33,751 nucleotides of DNA, from positions 1-33,751 of the forward strand of contig NZ_QQNA01000115.1 in the NCBI RefSeq assembly GCF_003346515.1. Direction: 5' to 3'. The notes beneath the pieces are model-generated. The model did no database searches and was not told where the DNA came from. It was given only the letters and a program-made list of their open reading frames with translations. Of this stretch, positions 23,550 through 33,124 are shown piece by piece (the stretch's first letter is position 1; the number at the start of each line of letters is the position of its first letter). Source of the DNA: Streptomyces corynorhini (GTDB lineage Bacteria > Actinomycetota > Actinomycetes > Streptomycetales > Streptomycetaceae). The translations under genes and the position numbers were made by a program.

Positions 23550-24136
23550 CGCGTCTCCTGTGTCGCGTTCCGTACGGCGGTCAGCAGCCCCTCGCTCGCC
23601 GCTTCCACCATCCGCAGGCACTCCTCGAAGCCCGCGCTGTCGCCGTAGTAGGGATCGGGCACGTCCAGCGCGCCGTCCGTTTCCGCCGCCGCGCCGTCCG
23701 AGGGGCGGCCGGGCGTCCGTACGGCGGGGTCGTACGAGCGCAGCAGCCGCACCTTCGCGGCGTCGGCGGGAGTGGGCGCCAGCCGCCTCAGCTCCCGCAG
23801 ATGCCCCTCGTCGAGGGCTATGACCAGGTCGAGCAGCGGGAACCACGCGGCGCGGAACCTGCGGGCGGTGTGGTCGCCGGGGTAGCCGTGAGCGTCGAGT
23901 ACGGCGACGGCGCGCGGGTCGGCCCCGTCGCCCTCGTGCCAGCCGTCGGTGCCCGCGCTGTCCACCGCCACGGCGCCGTCCAGCCCGGCTTCTGCCAGCC
24001 GCGCGCGGAAGACCGATTCGGCGATCGGGGAGCGGCAGATGTTGCCGGTGCAGACGAAACAGACCCGGTACGGGTCGGACGCGGGGCGGTCCGCGGCGGG
24101 CCGGTCCGCCGTGGCGTCGGCGGGCCGGTCAGTCAT
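23546..24136 (-). CDS. ptpA: low-molecular-weight protein tyrosine phosphatase
   Basis: 196 residues. The P-loop CTGNICRS has catalytic C29 and R35 (C-x5-R), and the general acid lies in VPDPYYG near residue 160. The N-terminal 22 residues repeat DRPA and are probably disordered. In S. coelicolor, PtpA dephosphorylates protein phosphotyrosine and affects pigment production; the synteny supports that symbol. ATG 24136 lies inside the end of the holin-like gene (8-nt overlap), and the stop overlaps the lyase start by 4 nt, so three genes form one coupled unit. Confidence 0.9.
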   Translation of the reverse strand: MTDRPADATADRPAADRPASDPYRVCFVCTGNICRSPIAESVFRARLAEAGLDGAVAVDSAGTDGWHEGDGADPRAVAVLDAHGYPGDHTARRFRAAWFPLLDLVIALDEGHLRELRRLAPTPADAAKVRLLRSYDPAVRTPGRPSDGAAAETDGALDVPDPYYGDSAGFEECLRMVEAASEGLLTAVRNATQETR

Positions 24137-24506
24137 GGTCGGGGAGCATGATGCTGAGCGCCCACGAGACGACCGAGATGATCAGGCCGCCCAGCACCGC
24201 CGTCCAGAAGCCCTCGACGTGGAAACTCAGGCTCAGTTTGTCGGCGAGCCATGAGGTCAGCATCAGCATCAGGGCGTTGACCACGAGGGTGAACAGCCCG
24301 AGGGTGAGGACGAACAGGGGGAGCGTGAGGAGCTTCACCGCCGGCTTGACGATGGAGTTGATCACGCCGAAGAGCAGCGCGACGAGGACCAGCGTCAGGA
24401 CCTTCGTTCCGGTGCTGCCGCCGGCGAGGGTGATGTTCTGGACGAGCCAGATCGCGACGGCCAGGGCCGCGGCGTTGGCGACCGTCTTGACTAGGAAATT
24501 CTTCAT
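24129..24506 (-). CDS. four-helix phage-holin-superfamily membrane protein
   Basis: 125 residues with four hydrophobic segments (about 7-28, 35-56, 62-82 and 98-118) and the phrase VINSIVKPAVKLLTLPLFVLTLG, given here as INSIVKPAVKLLTLPLF, typical of the actinobacterial PF04020 family. Despite the name it is a chromosomal housekeeping gene with no known role. ATG 24506 has no SD, and only 14 bp separate it from the divergent cupin ATG. First gene of the ptpA operon. Confidence 0.87.
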   Translation of the reverse strand: MKNFLVKTVANAAALAVAIWLVQNITLAGGSTGTKVLTLVLVALLFGVINSIVKPAVKLLTLPLFVLTLGLFTLVVNALMLMLTSWLADKLSLSFHVEGFWTAVLGGLIISVVSWALSIMLPDHD

Positions 24507-24520
24507 GGTCTGATCGTGGC

Positions 24521-24838
24521 ATGAAGGCATTCCGACTTGATGAGCTGGAGGCGGAGCGTGCCGCCAACGACGGCGCGTATCTGCAGTTCGTGCGTGAGCG
24601 CAACATGTCCGTGGGGCTGTACGCGCTGGACGCGGGGGCGGCCGATCCGCAGCAGCCGCACGCGCAGGACGAGGTGTATCTCGTGGTGAGCGGCCGGGCC
24701 GCGATCACGGTCGGGATGGAGACGACGCAGGTGGCGCGGGGCAGCGTGGTCTACGTCCCGGCGGGTACGGCGCACAAGTTCCATCACATCTCGGAGGATC
24801 TGCGGGTGATGGTGGTGTTCTCCCCTCCCGAGGGCTGA
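24521..24838 (+). CDS. cupin-domain protein
   Basis: 105 residues, a single small cupin barrel. Motif 1 is PHAQDEVYLVVSGRA and motif 2 VPAGTAHKFHHI, giving a plausible metal site of two or three histidines and a glutamate. The reaction is unknown. There is no SD before ATG 24521; the start is only 14 bp from the divergent membrane gene, which suggests a leaderless mRNA. Confidence 0.85.
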   Translation: MKAFRLDELEAERAANDGAYLQFVRERNMSVGLYALDAGAADPQQPHAQDEVYLVVSGRAAITVGMETTQVARGSVVYVPAGTAHKFHHISEDLRVMVVFSPPEG

Positions 24839-24979
24839 CCGCGCTTCGACCCTTATGCGCTTCTCAGGGTCGGATCAGGGGAGAGCGGGGGATCGCGGGC
24901 CACCGTGGGGGCTGCGCGCGCTCTAGCATCGACGGAGTAAGGCAGATTCCTGTGCGACTCGGCGAAGCGAGGTAGGGCG

Positions 24980-25201
24980 ATGGCGGTTCGGGAGATATTC
25001 ACGGGGTTGCCGTGGTGGGTGAAGTGGGTCGCGGTCCCGGTGATCGCCGTCGTCGTGTTCGGCGGACTGATCGTCAGCCTGCTCACGTTCGTGATCTCGG
25101 TGCTCTTCAAGGTGCTGGTCTTCGTGGCGCTGGTCGGTGGACTGATCTACGTCGTAAGGAAGTTCACGTCGTCCTCCTCGTCGTCGCGAAGCGACTGGTA
25201 G
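24980..25201 (+). CDS. small two-helix membrane protein (DUF5326-like)
   Basis: 73 residues. WWVKWVAVPVIAVVVFGGL and the following hydrophobic stretch form two membrane segments, and the tail is serine-rich (KFTSSSSSSRSDW). It resembles the Streptomyces-specific DUF5326 family of unknown function. GAGG and AGGG lie just before ATG 24980; a -10-like TAGCAT sits at about 24925. Its position before ssgR is conserved as far as I recall. Confidence 0.82.
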   Translation: MAVREIFTGLPWWVKWVAVPVIAVVVFGGLIVSLLTFVISVLFKVLVFVALVGGLIYVVRKFTSSSSSSRSDW

Positions 25202-25322
25202 GGCTGTCGTCCCGTATGACGGTTAGCCCGCGCGAGGGAAAGGTGAACGGGAAACCATCCTGGGCCCCGGCCTGCCCCTAGAGTGGCAAATCTCTGCCGC
25301 ACCCTGGGAAAACACCTACGGT

Positions 25323-25357
25323 GATCGCTCCGAACATGGGTTTGTGCGATCGTTCCG
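25323..25357. promoter_or_regulatory. direct repeat GATCG(C/T)TCCG upstream of ssgR
   Basis: GATCGCTCCG (25323-25332) and GATCGTTCCG (25348-25357) are 25 bp apart, about 160 bp before ssgR. A possible activator or repressor site. The gap 25202-25516 contains no gene. Confidence 0.35.
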
Positions 25358-25459
25358 GGCGGGATTCAGGGATTCCAGGGTCCGCCTGATCAGGCTCCTT
25401 CGGTGGTCTCCGGCCCATCGGTTCCCCGGGTCAGGTCCCTTGTCAGGGTGCGGCGGGCG

Positions 25460-25494
25460 CGCGGGGGCGGCCCCCGCGGGCGGGCATACGCCCG
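25460..25494 (+). promoter_or_regulatory. two adjoining GC hairpins in the ssgR leader
   Basis: CGCGGGGGC / GCCCCCGCG around one G (25460-25478), overlapped by CGGGCG / CGCCCG around GGCATA (25477-25494). They end about 10 nt before the GGGGGTGA SD. They may terminate or slow transcription or modulate ssgR translation. Confidence 0.5.
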
Positions 25495-25516
25495 TCAGCA
25501 CGCCTGGGGGTGACCT

Positions 25517-26287
25517 TTGGCCACAGCTACCACCACCGCAGCCCCTACTCTGATCGGCTCGGTGCGGCGAGCGCTGCGACTGCTGGAATCGGCGGGCTCC
25601 CATCCGGACGGAGCCACCGCCAAACAGCTGGCACGTGAGGCCGGACTCCCGCTGCCCACCGCCTACCATCTGCTGCGCACGCTGACCTACGAGGGCTATC
25701 TCCGCCGTGAGCGGGGGGTCTTCGTCCTCGGCGACGCGGTGGAGCGGCTGGGGCGCAGCGAGGCGTTGCAGAATCGTCGCAGCAAGATCGCCGATTCTCT
25801 CGGGCACTGGCGCGACATCGTCGGCGCCCCGGTGTACTTCGCGATCTACCACGAGGGCGAGGTCGGTCTGGTCGCCGTCGCCGACAGCGCCGCGGCCCCC
25901 GCGATCGACGAGTGGGCCGATTTCCGCGAGACGGCTCACGCCCATGCGATCGGGCAGTGCCTGCTGAGCCAGCTCACCCCCGAAGAGCGCCGCGATCACC
26001 TGGGGCGCCACCCCGTCCGCCCGCTCACGCCGCACTCCGTACCGGACAGCGGCGCGCTGCTGGAGCGGCTGGGCTCGCTGGAGCGGATGGAACCGGTCCT
26101 GGAGCGGCAGGAGTACGCCTTGGACACGGTCTGCGCGGCCGTACCCGTCACTGTCGGTTCGACGGCTGCCGCAGTGGCCATTTCTGTACCGTTTGAGGAG
26201 CGGGAAAAACTGCTCCCGGCAGTCGAACGGTTACACAGAGAGATCGGTGCGCTGTTGACCTCGCTCGCCTTCTCTATCAGTATCTGA
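25517..26287 (+). CDS. ssgR: IclR-family regulator of ssgA
   Basis: 256 residues, standard IclR length. The N-terminal winged HTH covers about 13-75 (GSVRRALRLLESAGSH, AKQLAREAGLPLPTAYHLL), followed by the ligand domain (HAIGQCLLSQLTPEERR, VCAAVPVTVGSTAAAVAISV in two parts). Position directly before ssgA identifies it as SsgR, needed to activate ssgA in S. coelicolor. The start is TTG 25517 with GGGGGTGA 5 nt upstream; GTG 25562 is possible but lacks an SD. The rare start codon and structured leader suggest low, controlled translation. Confidence 0.9.
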   Translation: MATATTTAAPTLIGSVRRALRLLESAGSHPDGATAKQLAREAGLPLPTAYHLLRTLTYEGYLRRERGVFVLGDAVERLGRSEALQNRRSKIADSLGHWRDIVGAPVYFAIYHEGEVGLVAVADSAAAPAIDEWADFRETAHAHAIGQCLLSQLTPEERRDHLGRHPVRPLTPHSVPDSGALLERLGSLERMEPVLERQEYALDTVCAAVPVTVGSTAAAVAISVPFEEREKLLPAVERLHREIGALLTSLAFSISI

Positions 26288-26389
26288 AAAATTACTCCTT
26301 GTGATCTGCTAGCGCTTACAGCACCATGGCGTCAAGAGGGTCCAAAGGGATCATTCCCAGCCACTGCTTCATCTACTCCGGAGTACACG

Positions 26390-26824
26390 ATGCGCGAGTC
26401 GGTCCAGGCCGAGGTCCTGATGAGCTTCCTCGTCTCCGAGGAGCTCTCGTTCCGTATCCCGGTGGAACTTCACTACGAAGTGAGGGATCCCTACGCGGTG
26501 CGGATGACCTTTCATCTGCCCGGCGACGCCCCTGTCACCTGGACGTTCGGTCGCGAACTGCTGCTCGACGGCATCAACACCCCCAGTGGGGACGGCGACG
26601 TGCACATCGCGCCGACCACACCCGACGATCTCTCGGATGTCCATATGCGGCTCCAGGTCGGCGACGACCACGCGCTCTTCCGGGTCAGCGCGGCCCCGCT
26701 GGTGGCCTTCCTCGACCGTACGGACCGACTGGTTCCGCTCGGCCAGGAGCGCACGCTGAGTGACTTCGAGGGCAACCTGGAAGAGGCCCTGGGCCGCATT
26801 CTCGCCGAGGAGAACGCCGGCTGA
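26390..26824 (+). CDS. ssgA: SsgA, activator of sporulation-specific cell division
   Basis: 144 residues, the expected SALP family size. MSFLVSEELSFRIPVELHYE, RMTFHLPGDAPVTWTFGREL and the end NLEEALGRILAEENAG closely match SsgA as I recall it from S. coelicolor. SsgA localises the septum-positioning SsgB and promotes septation and branching. ATG 26390 has GGAG 6 nt upstream; ATG 26420 is an internal alternative. It lies 102 bp after ssgR. Confidence 0.95.
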   Translation: MRESVQAEVLMSFLVSEELSFRIPVELHYEVRDPYAVRMTFHLPGDAPVTWTFGRELLLDGINTPSGDGDVHIAPTTPDDLSDVHMRLQVGDDHALFRVSAAPLVAFLDRTDRLVPLGQERTLSDFEGNLEEALGRILAEENAG

Positions 26825-26877
26825 GCCGGGCCGGCGCCGGTCGAACAGGGCCGTCCGGGTGATTTCCGCCGTCCGCG

Positions 26878-28344
26878 CTACTTCTTGCGACGGCGGCCCC
26901 TGCCACCACCCAGACCACGTGCCGGAGCGCCCGGAAGCGGCCCGGAGAAGGTGTCCTCCGGCCCTCCGGACGCGGGCCCCGCCGGACCCGTCGGACCGGA
27001 CGCGGGACCCGCCGGACCCGTCGGACCGGACGGGGGACCCGCCGGACTCGGCGCGCCCGTCCCCGCCGTCGCGGGTGCCGTCTCTCCCGGGGGCCGCCGG
27101 TCGGCGGAGACCACCAACGCCGCCAGCGCGGTGGTCACCGGGACGGAGGCGACCAGCCCGATCGAGCCCACCAGGGTCCGTACGATCTCCTCCGCGACCA
27201 GCTCGCTGTTGGCGACCGACCCGACGCTCGACTGCGCGATCGAGAAGAGCAGCAGCAGCGGCAGCGCCGCGCCCGCGTAAGCGAGCACGAGGGTGTTGAC
27301 CACCGAGGCGATGTGGTCGCGGCCGATTCGGATCCCCGCGAGATACAGCGCGCGCGGTCCCATCGTCGGGTCCGCCTGGCGCAGTTCCCAGACCGCTGAC
27401 GTCTGCGTCACCGTCACATCGTCGAGCACACCCAGCGAGCCGATGATGACGCCCGCCAGCAGCAGACCGCTCATATCGATCTCGGGATAGAGCCCGTGGA
27501 TCAGACCCGTGTTGTCGTCCGTGTTGCCGGTCAGGCTCGCCCACCCGATGAAGAGCGACCCCAGCAGTCCGATCAGCAGCAGAGAGATCAGCGTGCCGAG
27601 CACGGCGACCGAGGTCCGCGCCGTCAGCCCATGGCAGGCGTACAGCGCGATCAGCATGATCGCGCTCGCCCCCACCACCGCCACGATCAGCGGATTCGAG
27701 CCCTGAAGGATCGCGGGCAGGATGAACAGCGTCAGGATGGCGAAGGAGATGGCGAGCGCGACCAGCGCCATGACGCCGCGCATCCGCCCCACCACGACCA
27801 CCACCACGGCGAAGATCCCCGCCAGCAGGGCCATGGGGAACTGCCGGTCCACATCCGTCACCGAGTACTGGAGATCACGGGGCGCGTCGGGTGCGTACGC
27901 CACCACCACGCCCTGTTTCACGTGAAACTGCCGCGGCGCGTCCGGCTGGACGATCTCGATGAACGTATGCCCCTTCTCCTTGCCGCTGGTCAGCTCGATC
28001 GTGGCCTTCTTGCAGCTCCCGGTCTCCTCCTGCACCGCCTCGCGGCCCTGTGGGGTGGACGTGTCGCCGGTGGCCGGGATCTGCGAGGCGTTCACGTCCT
28101 TGCAGTTGACGCTTTCGAGCTGAACGACGCGTCCCTGCTCGGTCTGCCGGTCGAAGCCCACACCGGTGCGCTCATGCGCCGGAGCACCGCCCGGCCAGAG
28201 CACGGCCAGCCCGACGATCACCGCGGCCGCGAACGGGATGAGGACCGCCGCGATCACCTTGCGGAGATGGAGTGAGACCGGCGCGGCGGGCCCATGGCTG
28301 TGTGAGTGGCCGTGTGGTTCGTGAGTCTGCTGGGGTGAGGTCAC
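26878..28344 (-). CDS. YibE/F-family multi-spanning membrane protein
   Basis: About 488 residues. The order is: a histidine-rich head (HEPHGHSHSHG), a first membrane segment, an extracytoplasmic domain with two cysteines, seven or more membrane segments, and the conserved GVLDDVTVTQTSAVWELR loop typical of YibE/F proteins. The tail is Gly/Pro-rich with repeated GPTGPAGPAS and a basic end GRGRRRKK. The role is unknown; the histidines suggest metal contact. GTG 28344 is chosen so that the protein starts MTSPQQTHEPHGH; it has no strong SD. A parS site lies inside the reading frame. Divergent from thiC. Confidence 0.85.
   Translation of the reverse strand: MTSPQQTHEPHGHSHSHGPAAPVSLHLRKVIAAVLIPFAAAVIVGLAVLWPGGAPAHERTGVGFDRQTEQGRVVQLESVNCKDVNASQIPATGDTSTPQGREAVQEETGSCKKATIELTSGKEKGHTFIEIVQPDAPRQFHVKQGVVVAYAPDAPRDLQYSVTDVDRQFPMALLAGIFAVVVVVVGRMRGVMALVALAISFAILTLFILPAILQGSNPLIVAVVGASAIMLIALYACHGLTARTSVAVLGTLISLLLIGLLGSLFIGWASLTGNTDDNTGLIHGLYPEIDMSGLLLAGVIIGSLGVLDDVTVTQTSAVWELRQADPTMGPRALYLAGIRIGRDHIASVVNTLVLAYAGAALPLLLLFSIAQSSVGSVANSELVAEEIVRTLVGSIGLVASVPVTTALAALVVSADRRPPGETAPATAGTGAPSPAGPPSGPTGPAGPASGPTGPAGPASGGPEDTFSGPLPGAPARGLGGGRGRRRKK
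26971..27047. repeat. 30-bp tandem repeat coding for GPTGPAGPAS units
   Basis: Units at 26971-27000 and 27001-27030 differ by one base, and a third partial unit runs to about 27047. They lie in the 3' end of the YibE/F-like gene, in frame, lengthening its flexible tail. Confidence 0.85.
27913..27926. other. parS site 5, inside a coding region
   Basis: Perfect GTTTCACGTGAAAC core. Read on the minus strand it encodes part of QFHVKQ in the extracytoplasmic domain of the YibE/F-like protein. Confidence 0.9.
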
Positions 28345-28425
28345 CGCCAGATCATCGCAAGAAGGAAGGGGCCCCCTGTTCAGCACGCAGGAAAGAGCGT
28401 TAGCGTGGGGACCGCCTTTGCACAC

Positions 28426-30365
<1,940 letters not shown>

Positions 30366-30366
30366 G

Positions 30367-30393
30367 GGCCGGTCGGCGCCCTGACCACCGGCC
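30367..30393. terminator. possible thiC terminator
   Basis: 7-bp arms GGCCGGT / ACCGGCC with a 13-nt loop, beginning directly after the thiC stop. Confidence 0.4.
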
Positions 30394-30522
30394 GGAGCCG
30401 GGGCCTGTCACTGGACGGCGAGCGGGGTCTGTCGCCGGGCAGGGCCCGGGAGCCCGGCAGGACCGAACGAGAGGCTCTGGGTCCTGTCCTGTCCGACAAG
30501 GTCGCCCGGACAGCGCCTGGCC

Positions 30523-30591
30523 AGGCCCTGTCTTCGAAGCAGCGCCGTCCGCCCAAGCCGCGGGGCAGGCGGGACTTTGACGACAGGGCCT
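30523..30591. mobile_element. MITE-like element A (69 bp)
   Basis: Terminal inverted repeats AGGCCCTGTCTTCGAAG (30523-30539) and CTTTGACGACAGGGCCT (30575-30591) match at 15 of 17 positions. No coding capacity. The ends resemble insertion-sequence tips, but a hairpin terminator between the convergent genes is an alternative. Confidence 0.45.
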
Positions 30592-30697
30592 AGTCGCAAT
30601 ACCAGTGACATAGGGGCCAGTTCGGCGGCCTCACCTGCGGAAACACGGTCCGCCGACAGCCCCGGCAGCCGCAAAGTCACTGGTATTGGGCCTAGTC
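30586..30697. mobile_element. MITE-like element B with flanking direct repeat
   Basis: Perfect 13-bp terminal inverted repeats CAATACCAGTGAC (30597-30609) and GTCACTGGTATTG (30676-30688), flanked by exact 10-bp direct repeats GGGCCTAGTC (30586-30595 and 30688-30697), as expected for a target duplication. One flank overlaps the end of element A; the other contains the stop codon of the next gene. Confidence 0.6.
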
Positions 30698-31519
30698 GGG
30701 CTGGTGGTCCGGGCCGCCGAAGTCGGGGCTCGTGAAGTCCGGGCTGCTGAAGCTCGGGCGCTGACCGTCCGTGGAGCCCTCGTCGGGGCTGGAGAAGTCC
30801 GGACGGCTGTAGCCGATCTTGGGCAGGTGCTTGACCCGGCGCGGCGGTCCCGGCGTGGTCGGGTGGGCGCTGGGGTCGGCCAGAGCGTCCCGCAGGAACG
30901 GCAGGATGCCCCGCTCCAGCAGGGCGTGGCGCCAGGCTTCCCGCGCGCGGGCCACCTCGTCCGGCAGCTCCCGGCCCGGGGATTCCTGGGCCGGGAGCTG
31001 GGTCGCGCTGTTGCGCAGGGCGGTGACGAGCAGAGCCACCGCCGCGCCCAGGAGGCCGAGCACGGTGACGGCCGCGAAGAACCAGCCGACGGCCAGCATG
31101 CTGTCGGCGAACGCGGGCGCGGGTTCGAGGGCCTTGAGCAGATAGCCGACGAGCAGGAAGATCAACGCGGCCGTGCCACCGAGAATCGGCAGCAGCACGG
31201 TGACGACCGCGCCGAGCCCGGCCCCGGAACCCGGCGGATCGTCGTCTTCCGCGTCGAGGACGGACTCCCGGACCGAGGAGGCGGCGAGGACCGGCGAGCG
31301 GGCGTCCTCGCGGATCTTGGCGTAGTGCTGGTACTCCGCCGCCGCGGCCGCGGCGATCAGCTCCGTGGCGTTCAAGGCCATGGTGCGCAGCTGTTCCGCG
31401 TTGAGCCGGCGCCCGATCTCGGCCAGATCAGGCCGGTCGTGCGCATTGCGCAGTGCTTCGTCGAGGATCCGCTCGAAATCCGCGCGATCCTCGCTCAGCA
31501 GGTGTGGAGCGCTATTCAT
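30692..31519 (-). CDS. membrane protein with SSPDF-repeat tail, unknown function
   Basis: 275 residues. A soluble helical head of about 95 residues (LLSEDRADFERILDEALRN, LNAEQLRTMALNATELI) leads to two or three membrane segments (about 97-125 and 140-165), then a cytosolic part and a tail repeating SRPDFSSPD, PSFSSPDF and TSPDFGGPD. I do not recognise the family; such tails recur in Streptomyces proteins. ATG 31519 is preceded by GGGGGA with 6 nt spacing; ATG 31525 overlaps that SD. The TAG stop lies in the direct repeat of element B. Confidence 0.75.
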   Translation of the reverse strand: MNSAPHLLSEDRADFERILDEALRNAHDRPDLAEIGRRLNAEQLRTMALNATELIAAAAAAEYQHYAKIREDARSPVLAASSVRESVLDAEDDDPPGSGAGLGAVVTVLLPILGGTAALIFLLVGYLLKALEPAPAFADSMLAVGWFFAAVTVLGLLGAAVALLVTALRNSATQLPAQESPGRELPDEVARAREAWRHALLERGILPFLRDALADPSAHPTTPGPPRRVKHLPKIGYSRPDFSSPDEGSTDGQRPSFSSPDFTSPDFGGPDHQPD

Positions 31520-31672
31520 GTGCATCCCCCGATACTCCGTAGGGCCGGGTCGTCCCTACGGGACGGAGAGCCGGCGGAAACGGAGGAGAGCCTGCTACGG
31601 ATAAGGCGATGGTAGAGCCGTTCTGGCGCGAGGTGACAGGGGGTTTCCGGAAATGACCTGTCCCGCTTTTTC

Positions 31673-32803
31673 TCAGCCGGTCAACGGAAGCTGTTCCACC
31701 AGCAGTTTCCCGGCCATGGTGACGCCGCCGTCCATGGCGATGGCAAGTCCTTCGGCATATACGTGTGGCCCTTCCACGACGGGACCCGAGTCCTCCTCGC
31801 CGTCCGCGTCGTCTTCGGTGCCGACTTCCCCGAGCAGATAGGGAATGGGGCTGTGGCCGTGGACGACGCGCTGTCCGCCGTACCGGGAGAGCAGTTCGCG
31901 CACGGCCTCCGGGCCGCCCTCGTCACGGAACGCGAAGCGTTTGGTGAGCTTGCGGAACAAATCCCAGCATTCGTCGGCGTCATTGCGGGTCAGGATCTGG
32001 TGCACGGTGTCGTTGACGTCGTCGATCGTCGAACCGTAGTCCAGATAGGCCGTCGTGTCGGAGTGCATCAGCAGATGGTCATCCTCCTCGACGATCGCGT
32101 CGAGCCGGGACATCCACTGCAGATGGACGTCCTGGAGGCGCTCCATGTCGCTCCGCTGGCCGCCGTTGAGCAGCCAGGCGGCCTGGAAGGTGGCGGTGCC
32201 GGCGCCGGAGTTGACGGGCGTGTCGCCGAATCGCTTCGCGCCGATGAGCAGCAGTTCGTGATTGCCCATCAGAGCCTTGCAGTAGCCACCGGAGGCGGCC
32301 GCTTCGGCGGACAGGCGCATGACGAGGTCGATGACGCCGATGCCGTCGGGGCCCCGGTCGGTGAAGTCGCCGAGGAACCAGAGCCGGGCGTTGCCGGCGG
32401 CCCAGCGGCCCTCGCCGTCGATGAGGCCCTGTTCGGTGAGCGCGGCGACCAGTTCGGCGAGGTAGCCGTGGACGTCGCCGACGGCGTAGAGCGGGCCGAG
32501 GGCGTCGGACGCGGGGATGTCGACGGGGTCCACGTGCACCTGGACGGTGTCTCCCCGGTTGATCACCGGAAGGTCCCGCTCGGTGGGTGTGTAGCCGTCA
32601 GGCAGTTCGTCGGCCGGGATCGCGTTGCCAGGATGCCCGGACGGGCTGTCCGGCACCACGGCGGCGGACGGCCCCGGCTGCCGCGGCTGTTCGGGCTGTC
32701 CCTGCTCTCCGGACTGCACGGGCACCTGCGCGTACGGCGGTACGCGGAAGTCGCGCAACGTCGCCGTCCGCACCGCGGGTCCCTGGCCGGCCCCCTGTGT
32801 CAT
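31673..32803 (-). CDS. PPP-type metallophosphoesterase
   Basis: 376 residues. The metal-binding motifs are in order: GDVHG (109-113), GDFTDRG (145-151), GNHE (180-183), a later LLMHSD and VVHGHS. These are all ligands needed for a two-metal calcineurin-like phosphatase; the target (phosphoprotein or nucleotide) is unknown. The first 80 residues are glutamine- and proline-rich, possibly disordered. ATG 32803 is fixed by GGAGGGG 5 nt upstream, although the frame is open to 32914. Confidence 0.9.
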   Translation of the reverse strand: MTQGAGQGPAVRTATLRDFRVPPYAQVPVQSGEQGQPEQPRQPGPSAAVVPDSPSGHPGNAIPADELPDGYTPTERDLPVINRGDTVQVHVDPVDIPASDALGPLYAVGDVHGYLAELVAALTEQGLIDGEGRWAAGNARLWFLGDFTDRGPDGIGVIDLVMRLSAEAAASGGYCKALMGNHELLLIGAKRFGDTPVNSGAGTATFQAAWLLNGGQRSDMERLQDVHLQWMSRLDAIVEEDDHLLMHSDTTAYLDYGSTIDDVNDTVHQILTRNDADECWDLFRKLTKRFAFRDEGGPEAVRELLSRYGGQRVVHGHSPIPYLLGEVGTEDDADGEEDSGPVVEGPHVYAEGLAIAMDGGVTMAGKLLVEQLPLTG

Positions 32804-32972
32804 CGACCCCTCCACCACCGTCGCGCCGCCGTACACCTCCAGGGCCCGCCCGGCCGGGATGGGGCTGAGCCCATCCACGATAGGGGAAAGTCCGTGGTGT
32901 CGTGCGCCCATCATAGGAACGCCGCTGGTCCTGTGGGACGCACCAGGGGTGGTGAATCCGGGCGGACCTCCG

Positions 32973-32998
32973 GATCGGCGGCGATTTTCGCGCCGATC
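32973..32998. other. hairpin in the gap before the metallophosphoesterase
   Basis: GATCGGCG / CGCCGATC, 8-bp arms with a 10-nt loop. The gap 32804-33124 also holds a 14-bp perfect palindrome at 33031-33044 (GACTCCCGGGAGTC) and TATGAT on the minus strand near 32916, which may be the -10 of the phosphoesterase gene. Confidence 0.4.
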
Positions 32999-33055
32999 GC
33001 CCCAAATGCGAAAGGTCTGGTCCTCCGGCCGACTCCCGGGAGTCTACGGGCGTTC

Positions 33056-33083
33056 GGCGCCTGCCTCCCGGCGCCTGCCTCCC
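33056..33083. repeat. 14-bp tandem repeat, two exact copies
   Basis: GGCGCCTGCCTCCC at 33056-33069 and 33070-33083. A stem CCCGCCG / CGGCGGG (33081-33087 / 33104-33110) follows and may terminate the LacI gene, whose stop is 15 bp away. Confidence 0.6.
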
Positions 33084-33124
33084 GCCGCGGCCTCGCGCCG
33101 CCCCGGCGGGAGGGCCGTACGCGG

